DNA of 64,000 nt, taken from the NCBI GenBank assembly GCA_037179385.1, contig CM074179.1, forward strand, positions 7,192,001 through 7,256,000. Direction: 5' to 3'. The translations under genes were made by a program, and so were the position numbers. How positions within the stretch are numbered: position 1 is the stretch's first letter; the number at the start of each line of letters is the position of its first letter. The notes under the pieces are model-generated. The model ran no database searches and had not been told where the DNA came from. It saw nothing but the letters and a program-made list of their open reading frames with translations. This DNA is from Holothuria scabra (Eukaryota > Echinodermata > Holothuroidea > Aspidochirotida > Holothuriidae). Of this stretch, positions 12,279-20,810 are shown in pieces.

Positions 12279-12553
12279 TTGAATACTTCTCTGACTTCTT
12301 CAAACCCCGGAGCCACTGTACCAAATATCTCGGGTACTGGATAGGAAGGCTTCAAATACATCGGAATGATAACACCAACAACGACAGCCGTCACAGCTAC
12401 TAGCAGTGCTTGCCACAGAAAAGCCATGTTTATCGGAATGATAAAAACAGCAACGATGACAGAGATTGCTGCGACTACAGCTGGTCGCGAGAAAGCCATG
12501 TCGAACACAATCAGTACTAGTACTGCACAGCCAGTTAACTGCGTTGTTGCCAT
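12279..12553 (-). CDS. Beta-lactamase-like hydrolase gene 1, exon 1 with repeated N-terminal segment
   Basis: From the ATG at 12427 it encodes MAFLWQALLVAVTAVVVGV, a membrane anchor, then KPSYPVPEIFGTVAPGF and VREVF, matching gene 2 over the same 149 bp. The frame stays open upstream to ATGs at 12499 and 12553, with an in-frame TAG just before 12553. The 72 nt from 12499 encode MAFSRPAVVAAISVIVAVF and are an evident duplicate of the next 72 nt; the 54 nt before that encode another hydrophobic stretch starting MATT. Translation could begin at any of the three. The exon must end at a GC donor (AA|GCAAGT); the nearby GTACAC site would put a stop in exon 2. A transcript would settle the start. 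Confidence 0.87.
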
Positions 12554-12581
12554 AGAGCAGGACCTGCTCTATGGTTGTTGC
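12543..12581. repeat. Perfect 23-bp palindrome flanked by 8-bp direct repeats
   Basis: CATAGAGCAGG, one A, then CCTGCTCTATG occupy 12551-12573. GTTGTTGC flanks both sides (12543-12550 and 12574-12581). The palindrome contains the most upstream gene 1 ATG on the minus strand. The arrangement resembles an insertion or excision footprint with a target duplication, but could be chance. Confidence 0.7.
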
Positions 12582-13074
12582 GCACATCACAAACGAGCTA
12601 CTGCAATGTTCAGTATGTGCCTTTCACTTGTCACTCCATCCTGGCGACCGCGAAGACTAGAACTTAAACGTTCTCGATCAGGCCCGGGCAAAGTTCACAC
12701 TCTTGCACGGCATGCACTGCAGGCTCTATAGTATATCATGTTCAACCGAACATGATCGGCCGAAAAATTGTTTCGTATTTGAGGAGATTTTCCGAATGTG
12801 TACTTAAGTACTTTTTGTAAGTTTTTGAGTTTTCATGAACTTTTACAGCCTCTGATTTACAGTATTTGGCACGTTTTCGGATCTTGAATTGCTCAGTGCG
12901 CATTATTGAAAGGCAGTCCGAGGAACGGCCTACACTCCCAAAGTTTTGAAGAATTATCATCTCCTTCCTCCGGACATTTTCCATCCTGAGCCTATACACT
13001 AGGGGCCGCGGAGACGGGGGGAGGGCGCAGGGGGGATTTATCCCCCACTTTTCTGCCGTATGTCTTTTGGGACA
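12582..13074. other. 5' flank of gene 1 and unassigned sequence
   Basis: A weak TATA-like word (gatatactatag on the minus strand, about 12724-12735) lies about 175 bp upstream of the first ATG. A G/C-run block at 13000-13045 looks like hAT-end debris. No promoter can be assigned with confidence. Confidence 0.3.
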
Positions 13075-15489
13075 TAACATAACATTTTATAACATAACAG
13101 CTAGGTTGAAGGGCAAAGGAGGGCCAAGGCCACATAACATAACATACAGTAGCATAACAGGTTGAAGGGCAAAGGAGGGCCAAGGCCCCATAAGATGCCC
13201 TGAAGACCAAGCCCTAATCAAAAGTCAAACCACCAAAGCTTGACTACAGCCCCAAACACACAGCCATGGAAAAACCTATCAATGTTAACCTTAAAGCAGT
13301 GAACTGAGGGGGAGTTAACTACCCAATCTGGTAGACAATTCCACTCGTTGACAACTCTATGGGAGAAACTAAACTTCCTAATGTCAAGCCTTGCAAAAGG
13401 CTTTTCCAGCTTGCTACAATGCCCACAAACCCAAGAATTACTTTGAACCCTTAAATAACTACAAGTCAGCAATGGGTTTCTTTCACAAAGGAACTTGAAA
13501 ACCTGGAGCATGTCTCCCCTAATCCTTCTCAGCTCCAAGGTGGTAAGCCCAAGATGTTTAAGCCTAGCATGATAAGGCAAATTTCTCACCTCAGGAATGA
13601 GGCGAGTGGCTCTCCTCTGAACCTGCTCTAAAACAAACTTGTCCTTTTCATAGAAGGGACTCCAAGCCTGAGCTGCATAGTCAAGATGGGGTCTTACCAA
13701 CTGCTTATACAAATTAAGTACAATATCCTTACTAAAATTGATGAAATTCCTCTTGATCAATCCAAGCACTCTATTAGCCTTTACAGCAGTGGCTGCACAC
13801 TGCTTTGATGACTTTAAGTCCCCAGTAATTACAACACCCAGATCTTTCTCAGAGGTGACATTACTTAAAACACAACCATTCATGTTATAATCATAGCTAA
13901 AACTTTTGGGACCAAAATGAAGGACCTTACACTTATCTGCATTAAAAGACATTTGCCAGGTCTGAGACCAAGAAAATAACCTATCCAGATCTTTCTGCAG
14001 CAGTACGGCATCATCCAAAATGCTAGTTTTCCTATAAAGCTTAGTATCATCTGCAAACTTACTTATACGAGATGTAAGAGAACTATCAATATCATTGATG
14101 AAAATTAAGAAAAGAAGTGGGTCAAGGACAGAACCCTGGGGTACTCCACTTGTGACTTCTTTCCAAGAGGAGAAGTTACCATTGACAGCAACTCTCCGAG
14201 ATCTACCATGAAGCCACGAATTTATCCAATCAGCACAATTGCCCTGAACCCCTAACCTATGCAGTTTAACCATTAGCCTACCTAATGGAACTTTATCAAA
14301 AGCCTTTGAAAAGTCAAGGTAAATGACATCAACGCCATACCCAGAATCAAGAGATGAAGAGACATCTTCAAGAAAGCTCAGTAAGTTAGTAACACAAGAT
14401 CTGCTTGGCAGGAAACCATGCTGTGACAGATTAAGTAACTCATTATCTAAAAGATACTTAAGTAAACTATCCTTAATCAAAGATTCCATAACTTTGCACA
14501 CAACACTGGTTAAACTGACAGGCCTGTAATTGCAAGGATTACTTCGATCCCCCTTCTTAAAAATTGGAGTAACATTTGCTACCCGCCAGTCAGTAGGAAC
14601 AAAACTCGAATCCAGACACTTCTGAAAAATGATGGACGGAACTGACAAAATCTCGGAGCATTCACGTAAAATGGCTGGGTGGACCCCATCTGGCCCAGGG
14701 GCCTTACTAGCTTTCAAACTCTTTAACTTTTTACAAACTTGTTCCTCTGAGAAAATGACATAACTGATTGAAGAAGAGACATCAGAACCATTACATGTCC
14801 CCAACAAAGATGATTCCTCGGTAAAAACAGATACAAAATAGTCATTTAACAAATTAGCCATGTCCTGATGGTTACTAACCAAAGTATTATCATCACCTTT
14901 GAGAGGCCCCACACCCTCCTTAAGCTTCTGCTTAGACCTCACATAGGCATGAAAAGTTTTGGGGTTTATCTTAACTTCCTTGGCCAACTGCTTTTCAAAC
15001 CTAGTTTTAGTTCCATTTACCAAATTTTTAACCAAGAATTCCTGCTTCTTGTAAGCTGCTAAGTTTTCTGGAGTTTTACTGGCACTATACCGACGCCAAC
15101 ACTTACCTTTCTTCCTAGTTGCTCTAAGAACTTCTCTAGAAATCCAAATTGGCCTATTTTTAACCACAGCTTTCTTAAGTGGGATACACAACTTTGTTGT
15201 GTCAGAAACAACATCCCGGAAAACACTCCACGCCTCAGCGGGAACCAAGTGAGACAAACGGGCCGCCCAATCTATGGTTAAAAGCTCCTTGGCACGAGTA
15301 AAGTTAGCCTTGCTGAAATCAAGAATTCTTTTGTCACTACTAGCATGATTGCTGAAACAATGTAACTCAAAACAAAAAAGGTCATGGTCACTGGACCCTA
15401 TCTTTCCACCATTAGCTACATTTCTAACCATGTTCTCATCTGTACTTAACACCAAATCAAGACAATTATCCTCACGAGTCACATAAGAT
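13075..15489 (-). mobile_element. Non-LTR retrotransposon, 5'-truncated (jockey/CR1-like)
   Basis: The body begins inside the endonuclease domain and continues through reverse transcriptase to a 3' UTR holding a duplicated block of about 70 bp (ggttgaagggcaaaggaggg and neighbours, 13106-13195). It ends in short TATGTTATG-type tail repeats, as in CR1/L2-type elements. Immediately upstream on the minus strand is the 3' end of a second copy (15490-16129), so the two lie head to tail. Confidence 0.85.
13218..15489 (-). CDS. Retrotransposon endonuclease C-terminus and reverse transcriptase
   Basis: An uninterrupted frame of about 757 residues. It opens with the end of an APE-type endonuclease (TREDNCLDLVLSTDE, then the SDHD motif). 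The reverse transcriptase follows: KAPGPDGV, NYRPVSLTSV, YLDFSKAFDKVPLGRL, VPQGSVLDPLLF and the catalytic FADDTKLY at about residue 475, then a thumb region with HLDYAAQAWSPFYEK. There is no ATG at the 5' end: the frame is open into the neighbouring copy's 3' UTR, consistent with truncation. The usual Gly of GSVLGPLLF is Asp here, which may weaken activity. It would copy element RNA by target-primed reverse transcription, but lacks a full endonuclease and the first ORF, so it is unlikely to be autonomous. Confidence 0.9.
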
Positions 15490-16129
15490 GCCCTGAAGTC
15501 CAAGCCCTAACCAAAAGTCAAACCACTGAAAATTGACAACAGCCCCAAACAAACATATTCTACCACAGTCATGGAAAAACTTGTCAATGTTAACCTTGAA
15601 GCAGTGAACTGACGGGGAGTTAACTACCCAATCTGGCAGACAATTCCACCCGTTGACAACTGATGGGAGATATAACTAAACTTCCTAATGGCAAGCCTTG
15701 CAAAAGGCTTTTCCAGCTTTTTACAATGCCCACGCACCCAAGAATTACTTTGAACCCTCAAATAACCACAAGTCAAAAGGGATTCTTTTCAGAACTTGTA
15801 AACCTGGAGCATGTCCCCCTAATCCTTCTCAGCTCCAAAGTGGTAAGCCCAAGATGTTTAAGCGTAGCATGATAAGTAAGTTTCTCACCTCAGGTATAAG
15901 GCGAGTGGCTCCTCTCGGAACTCGCTTAAAAAGAAACTTTTCCTTTTCATAGAAGGGGCTCCAAGCCTGAGCTGCATAGTCAAGATGGGGTCTTGCCAAC
16001 TGCTTATACAAATTAAGTACAATAAGTACTTACTAAAATTGATGAAATTCTTCTTGTCAATCCAAGCACTCTATTAGTCTTTGCAGCAGTGACTGCACAC
16101 TGCCTTGATGTCTTTAAATCCCCAGTAAT
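15490..16129 (-). pseudogene. Second retrotransposon copy, 3' part
   Basis: Closely matches 13190-13835 (the reverse transcriptase C-terminus and proximal 3' UTR) but carries frame-breaking changes, for example around 15655-15790 and 16020-16040. Its 3' end, aagatgccctgaagtccaag on the plus strand, runs directly into the 5' junction of the intact copy at 15489. The other part of this copy resumes at 19036. Confidence 0.85.
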
Positions 16130-16134
16130 CCCTA

Positions 16135-16520
16135 ACTCCAAATCCAGATATGGGCCAGATATGAAATTCCATATATGGGCCAGATATGGATTTCATATCT
16201 GGCCCATATCTGCTGCAGATATGGGATTTATATCTGGGCCAGATAAAAAAAAATGGCCAGATATAACCTTGATCTGTGCCAGAACCAGATCTAATCCATA
16301 TATGGGCCAGATAAAATCTTATCTGGATCAGGTCTTTATCTGGAACAGATATGAACCATATAACGCAACACCATGTGTGGTTTATATAAAGCTATTCCAT
16401 ACTGATCCCATATAAAGCAGTGCCATACCTGGTTTAAATAAAGATTTACTGTATTGGTCCCATATTAAGGAGAAAAGTGTGGTGCATATATGTCCCATAT
16501 CTGGACCATATATGACTGGA
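16135..16520. repeat. Palindromic ccatatctggcc repeats
   Basis: Copies of gggccagatatg and catatctggccc alternate in both orientations (for example 16149-16260), passing into diverged atctggaccatatatg words. They could fold into long hairpins and share the ATATCTGG word with the minisatellite at 17570, suggesting that the two come from one precursor. Confidence 0.7.
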
Positions 16521-16570
16521 CAAAATTTATTAGTGCACTACCTTTGTGTAATGCGTATCAGAAACCTTCT

Positions 16571-17119
16571 TTACCAGCATTCTTTTTTCTAAAAATCCCC
16601 TCGACTCTCTGGCGAAGAGCCAAGGGGCGAAAACCAAACATTTACTCCCGGAGGAGTTTTGCTCCCTGAAGGAGCTAAACGTCCCAAATGGACAAGTACG
16701 CCCTCTAAAGGGCAAACGTGTGATCCTGCTCTAGACTGGCTGAAGAGAACAGAAGCCACACCCTGGATGCAGTTTAAGGTCATGCTGTGCCAGCATAATG
16801 TTTTTTTCTAAAAGCCCCCTCGACTCTCTGGCGAAGAGCCAAGGGGCGAAAACCAAACATTTACCCCAGGAGGAGTTCTGCTCCCTTAAGCTTTTTCTAA
16901 AGTCCTCCCGACCCTCTGGCAAAGGGCCGTTCGACGAAACCAAACTTGATACTGCTTCCCGAAGAAGCTATTACGTCCACTGAAGGACAACACTTAACGA
17001 TCAACCTCGCGGCCTTCAGACCATTTTTCATCATTGGTCTGTCATGTATGGCTCCATTCTTGACTGGATGAAAAGAACAGATACTACACATGATCTTAGC
17101 CAAAAGGCCGAGAAGCGAT
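16571..17119 (-). ncRNA. U2 snRNA-headed multimeric repeat (snRNA-derived SINE-like)
   Basis: On the minus strand from 17119, about 46 bases equal the 5' end of U2 snRNA with roughly one change, including CGGCCTTTTGGCTAAGATCA and the branch-site-pairing GTAGTA. After that (below about 17071) it leaves canonical U2. Three hairpin blocks follow, ending in TTTGCCAGAGGGTCGGGAGG (near 16910), TTCGCCAGAGAGTCGAGGGG (near 16820) and again that last form (near 16600), each followed by a TTTAGAAAA-like tail. A diverged second head (CTTCTGTTCTCTTCAGCCAG) lies at about 16730-16755. The normal U2 Sm and 3' stem-loops are not recognisable. I read it as a U2-derived mobile repeat, not a working U2 gene. Confidence 0.65.
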
Positions 17120-17159
17120 CGGCTATCTGAATATCTATAACAAAGTTGAATGCCCATTG

Positions 17160-17565
17160 TATAACATTGACTTAAGTATTTGAAGTTGTTAAATTACTTA
17201 ATAGTGAAGAAAAAACTGCTTTGAAATTCCTACTTTTAAATGTTTACACTGCATTGTTGGTTTAAATTATCATATGGGGCAATATCCCAACATAAATTTT
17301 GTTGAAGGTGTCATGATTTTTCACATATTGCTTCCTAAATCACAATAAAAAGAAAATCAGGGCCCTAAATTCCTGACCACGTCCACATTGGAAAGTCATT
17401 TGCATATGTTAGTATAATATGGCTAAATGTGGTTTGAATGTTATGATTATGGTTTGCTGATACTTGTTCAGCTTCCAGAGAAGGTTTCTATGTAGGACAG
17501 GTACACAAATTCAACCAAAAAGTATTAATATGGCTATGTAAAAGTTTATATATAATTCTGTCATG
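17160..17565. other. AT-rich spacer within the composite element
   Basis: No repeat or gene was recognised between the U2-like array and the minisatellite. Confidence 0.4.
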
Positions 17566-17569
17566 GTAT

Positions 17570-18240
17570 TTTCATCAGTTATATCTGGCTTGATATGGCC
17601 ATATCATATTTTATTTGCATATATGGGAAGGCATTTCATCAAGTTATATCTGGCTTGATATAGCCATATCAAACTTTATTTGCATATCTGGGAAGGCATT
17701 TCATCAATTTATATCTGGCTTGATATGGCCATATCAAACTTTATCTGCATATCTGGGGAGGCATTTCATCAAGTTATATCTGGCTTGATATGGCCATATC
17801 AAACTTTATCTGCATATCTGGGAAGGCATTTCATCAATTTATATCTGGCTTGATATGGCTATATCAAACTTTATTTGCATATCTGGGAAGGTATTTCATC
17901 AAGTTATATCTGGTTTGATATGGCCATATCAAAGTTTATTTGTTTATCTGGGAAGGTATTTCATCAATTTATATCTGGCTTGATATGGCCATATCAAACT
18001 TTATTTGCATATCTGGGAAGGCATTTCATCAATTTATATCTGGCTTGATATGGCCATATCAAACTTTATTTGCATATCTGGACAGGGATTGATTCAAGTT
18101 ATATCTAGCTTGATATGGCCATATCAAACTTTATTTTCATATCTTGGAAGGCATTTTATCATAGTATATCTGGCTTGATATGGCCATATAAAACTTTATT
18201 TGCAATTTTGGGCCTTTCTTGAATTAAGTTATATCTTGCC
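17570..18240. repeat. 65-bp minisatellite, about 10 copies
   Basis: The word atatctggcttgatatggcc recurs at an exact 65-bp period (17581, 17646, 17711, 17776, 17841, 17906, 17971, 18036, 18101, 18166). Each unit includes the 18-bp palindrome ttgatatggccatatcaa and the words tttatttgcatatctgggaa and ggcatttcatcaa. Divergence rises towards the right end. Confidence 0.93.
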
Positions 18241-18338
18241 CGGCTCGATATGGCAATATAAAACTTGATATATTATATCAAGGCATCTAAATCTGGCTGT
18301 ATATCTGGCTTGATATGGCCATATAAAGGCTTTATTAA

Positions 18339-18985
18339 TGCCTCAGTCACATTACCGCCGGGCGCCGGCCTGTGAGTAGAAATCGGCCGATGTCTGAAAT
18401 TGGCCGGGCGCCGGGGGATTTTTACCAAATCTCATCGACATCTTTCATGTGGTCACATTGCTCCGGTTGCCGCTCGGGCGCCGCCAGGTGACCGGCCGAT
18501 GGTTTCTCCATCAATTTCGCCGGGCTCCGGCCGGTGTCCTTTAGGACGTCTGCAGGTCACCTGCAGAACACCGGCAGGGCATCGGCAGATGTCCGACGGG
18601 ACATCGGCCGGCACCCGGCCGATTAAGCTCATGCCGGTCCCCGGCAGTGCCGTTCCCGGGCGCCCGCAGGATGCCGACCGGGCATCTGACGGTCGTCCTT
18701 CACATCGGGCGATGTCCAGTCGGCTGCCCGCCGATATACATATTTTTTCCGATGTATCCACCGGCGCCGATGTCCCACTGACGTCGGCAACTCATCTGAA
18801 AATTTTAACTCGGCGCTAAAACTTCACCGGGCGCCGCCCGATGTCTAAAAATCGGCCGACGAGGCAAATTCGTCGACGGATCATCTGCAGGGCGCCTGCC
18901 GATGTCGCCGTTGTCTTGCCGATTTAGGTCCTGCCGGCGCCCGGCTTGGCGGCTTTTCGGACATCCGCACAATGTGACTGTAGCA
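18339..18985. mobile_element. GC-rich TTAA-flanked element nested in the composite element
   Basis: TTAA flanks both ends (18335-18338, 18986-18989). The ends TGCCTCAGTCACATT and, inverted, TGCTACAGTCACATT differ at two positions. The 647-bp interior is dominated by G/C words (gggcgccgg, cggccgatgtc, gccggc) in both orientations, in strong contrast to the AT-rich surroundings. TTAA targets point to piggyBac or Kolobok. The frames here are by-products of high GC and show no transposase. Confidence 0.7.
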
Positions 18986-19035
18986 TTAACCAGATATATC
19001 CAGATATCAATCTATATCTGAATTTGGAGTAAGGG

Positions 19036-19267
19036 ATTACAACACCCAGATCTTTCTCGAAGGGGACATTAGTTAGATATATTTTTATTTATAATCTATA
19101 TAATATAATATTTTATATTTATAATCATAGCTAAAACTTTTAGGACCAAAATGAAGGACCTTACACTTATCCGCATTAAAAGACATTTTCCAAATCTGAG
19201 ACCAAGAAAATAAATTATCCAGATCTTTCTGCCGCAGTAAGGCATCATCCAAAATGATAATCTTCCT
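19036..19267 (-). pseudogene. Second retrotransposon copy, continuation
   Basis: Resumes at the base where 16129 stopped: attacaacacccagatcttt, then the region encoding SWSQIWKMSFNADKCKVLHF, matching 13826-14035 of the intact copy. A 40-bp AT-only insert (about 19075-19118) and the break at a hAT-like end (19268) disrupt it. Confidence 0.85.
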
Positions 19268-20407
19268 AGCAGTGGCGGAGCTAGGGATTTCGGTCAGAGG
19301 GGGCGAAAATGTCCTGCAGGGGCGCTTCGAAGGAGTAAAAACGCTGAGACTCAGCACGATCGAAGCCACCACTTTTCAGACTTTCCATTTGATTTTCCGC
19401 ACCCGGTAGAAGACTTTTCTATTTGTCCTCAGCAAGTTTTTCTATTAAAAGAACATTAAATTTTCTATCCATGGGCCTCCGAAGAAGAAAACGCGGGGGG
19501 GAGGGGGGGGGGGACAAAATTCTTTTAGGAGGCAAAAGCTCTGCTCCACCATGAGTTTGCGCGGAGCGCAAGAAAATGTTGGCCCGAAATGTCTCTCAGA
19601 TTGCTCGAAATGGCAGTTCTAAAGCCTATTTACTGCATATTAATAAGGAAACAACTGAGTGAACTGTTAAGAAATGGTGATGTTAATTTTTCATCGTCTT
19701 TTTCTTTATGTTTTCTTTGTTTCCCCAGGTTTTTTATTTTGCAGGGAGGACAAGTTCCCCCCTTGGCCCCCAACTGCGGGCCCCCAACTGCGGACCCCCA
19801 TGTTTTTATCCCTCTCTTTCACTTTCTAGTATGAAGGCGGTCAAAATATTTTGTGTTATTGTCAAGATTTTAATTTAATAATGGGCTACTTTGTGAAGAT
19901 AAAGAATAAACCTGCTAGAGATAAATAGCAAGCAATCTTACGCGTGGAAAAAGTTATGGAAATTAATGACCGTTAAGTGTACATTTCTGGCACCTGGAAA
20001 CCAAGGTAAGTATATGAAGAAACATTAATTTACATCATACTGTCATATGACCCCTCTGAAATAGCCATTAATGAAGTACATTGAAAGAAATAGCCAAGAC
20101 AAAAGATCTGTTTTGCTCTCTAGATACCGAATGCATAATAAATAAAAGTAGCCTTAACCAAGGCTTATGCAATTTTCTGGCTTTTGGGACCACGAAAGTA
20201 TAGAGATAAGCATTTTCATGGGATTATCGTGCCAGAAATAGCCATTTATCATGAAAATGATCACTTGAAGAAAAGCAAAATGGAAACTGCTCATTCAAAT
20301 TCTTAAACCATTACCACTATAATAACAGTTTTATTTTATTTTAACTTGATTTTTCTCTTCGCTTATAATCACGCTTGGTGTGGAAGCAATTAACTTAGCA
20401 CAGCGAC
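19267..20407. other. hAT-like end followed by unassigned sequence
   Basis: cagtggcggagctagg at 19267 resembles a hAT terminal repeat and cuts the retrotransposon copy. G runs lie at about 19495-19513. The matching right end was not found. The remainder is AT-rich with no gene seen. Confidence 0.4.
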
Positions 20408-20605
20408 AACATTTAGGGAAGGGAAGAAAGAAACGGGAAGGGAAGAAAGGAAAAGAGGGGAAAGAGAAGAAAAGATAAACGAGAAAAAGGAGGGGAAGCT
20501 TACGAAAGGAAAGAAAGGCAGAAGAAAAAAGGAAAACGGAAAAGGAGGGGAAAGGAAAGAAAGAGGGAAGAAAAAAAGGGGAAAATGAGAAAAGAAAGAA
20601 AGTGG
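20408..20605. repeat. Polypurine tract, about 200 bp
   Basis: Almost pure A/G on the plus strand (gggaagggaagaaagaaac, aggaaaagaggggaaagaga and similar), with few interruptions. Such tracts can form triplex structures. The pyrimidine-strand open frame is a compositional artefact. Confidence 0.85.
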
Positions 20606-20751
20606 GTCAACTATAAGATCAAAAGCAAGATTGATCTGCAATCATGGAACACGGTTTTGGTGTCAATATATATACATTCATGTCGAAAAATATATGAACA
20701 TTCATTTAGTCGCCTAAAGTTAACAAAATAACATCTGAGGTCCACTTTATC

Positions 20752-20810
20752 GGGGGAAAGACTTTCCTCTCTTGCGCTTTGCCAGACAGTCCGGAGGACT
20801 TTAGAAAAGC
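20752..20810 (+). repeat. Isolated copy of the U2-like array's 3' hairpin
   Basis: cgctttgccagacagtccgg followed by aggactttagaaaagc matches the hairpin and tail of the minus-strand array at 16900, here on the plus strand and without a U2 head. This shows the hairpin unit is dispersed. Confidence 0.55.

Larger units (their letters stand above)
16130..19035. mobile_element. 2.9-kb composite terminal-inverted-repeat element inside retrotransposon copy 2
   Basis: Left end CCCTAACTCCAAATCCAGAT and right end, inverted, CCCTTACTCCAAATTCAGAT form inverted repeats. The host copy reads ccccagtaat before and attacaacacccagatc after, while the intact paralogue reads ccccagtaattacaacaccc. The insertion is therefore exact, with an AT duplication (16128-16129, 19036-19037). 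No transposase frame was found. Inside are ATATGG-rich palindromic repeats, the U2-like array, a 65-bp minisatellite and a nested GC-rich element. The superfamily is unknown to me. Confidence 0.8.

Noticed and set aside
12366..12731. 121-codon frame on the plus strand
   Set aside because: Antisense shadow of gene 1 exon 1 and its upstream extension.
16530..16943. Two overlapping minus-strand frames sharing KCLVFAPWLFARESRG
   Set aside because: The shared peptide is simply the translation of the repeated hairpin unit of the U2-like array.
16571..17119. A functional U2 snRNA gene
   Set aside because: Only the first ~46 nt match; the remaining U2 stem-loops and Sm region are replaced by other hairpins.
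18400..18819. Long frames on both strands (139 and 102 codons)
   Set aside because: Both come from the GC-rich element, where stops are rare; repeated words on both strands give similar low-complexity translations.
20390..20641. 83-codon Phe/Ser/Pro-rich frame on the minus strand
   Set aside because: Translation of a polypurine tract.
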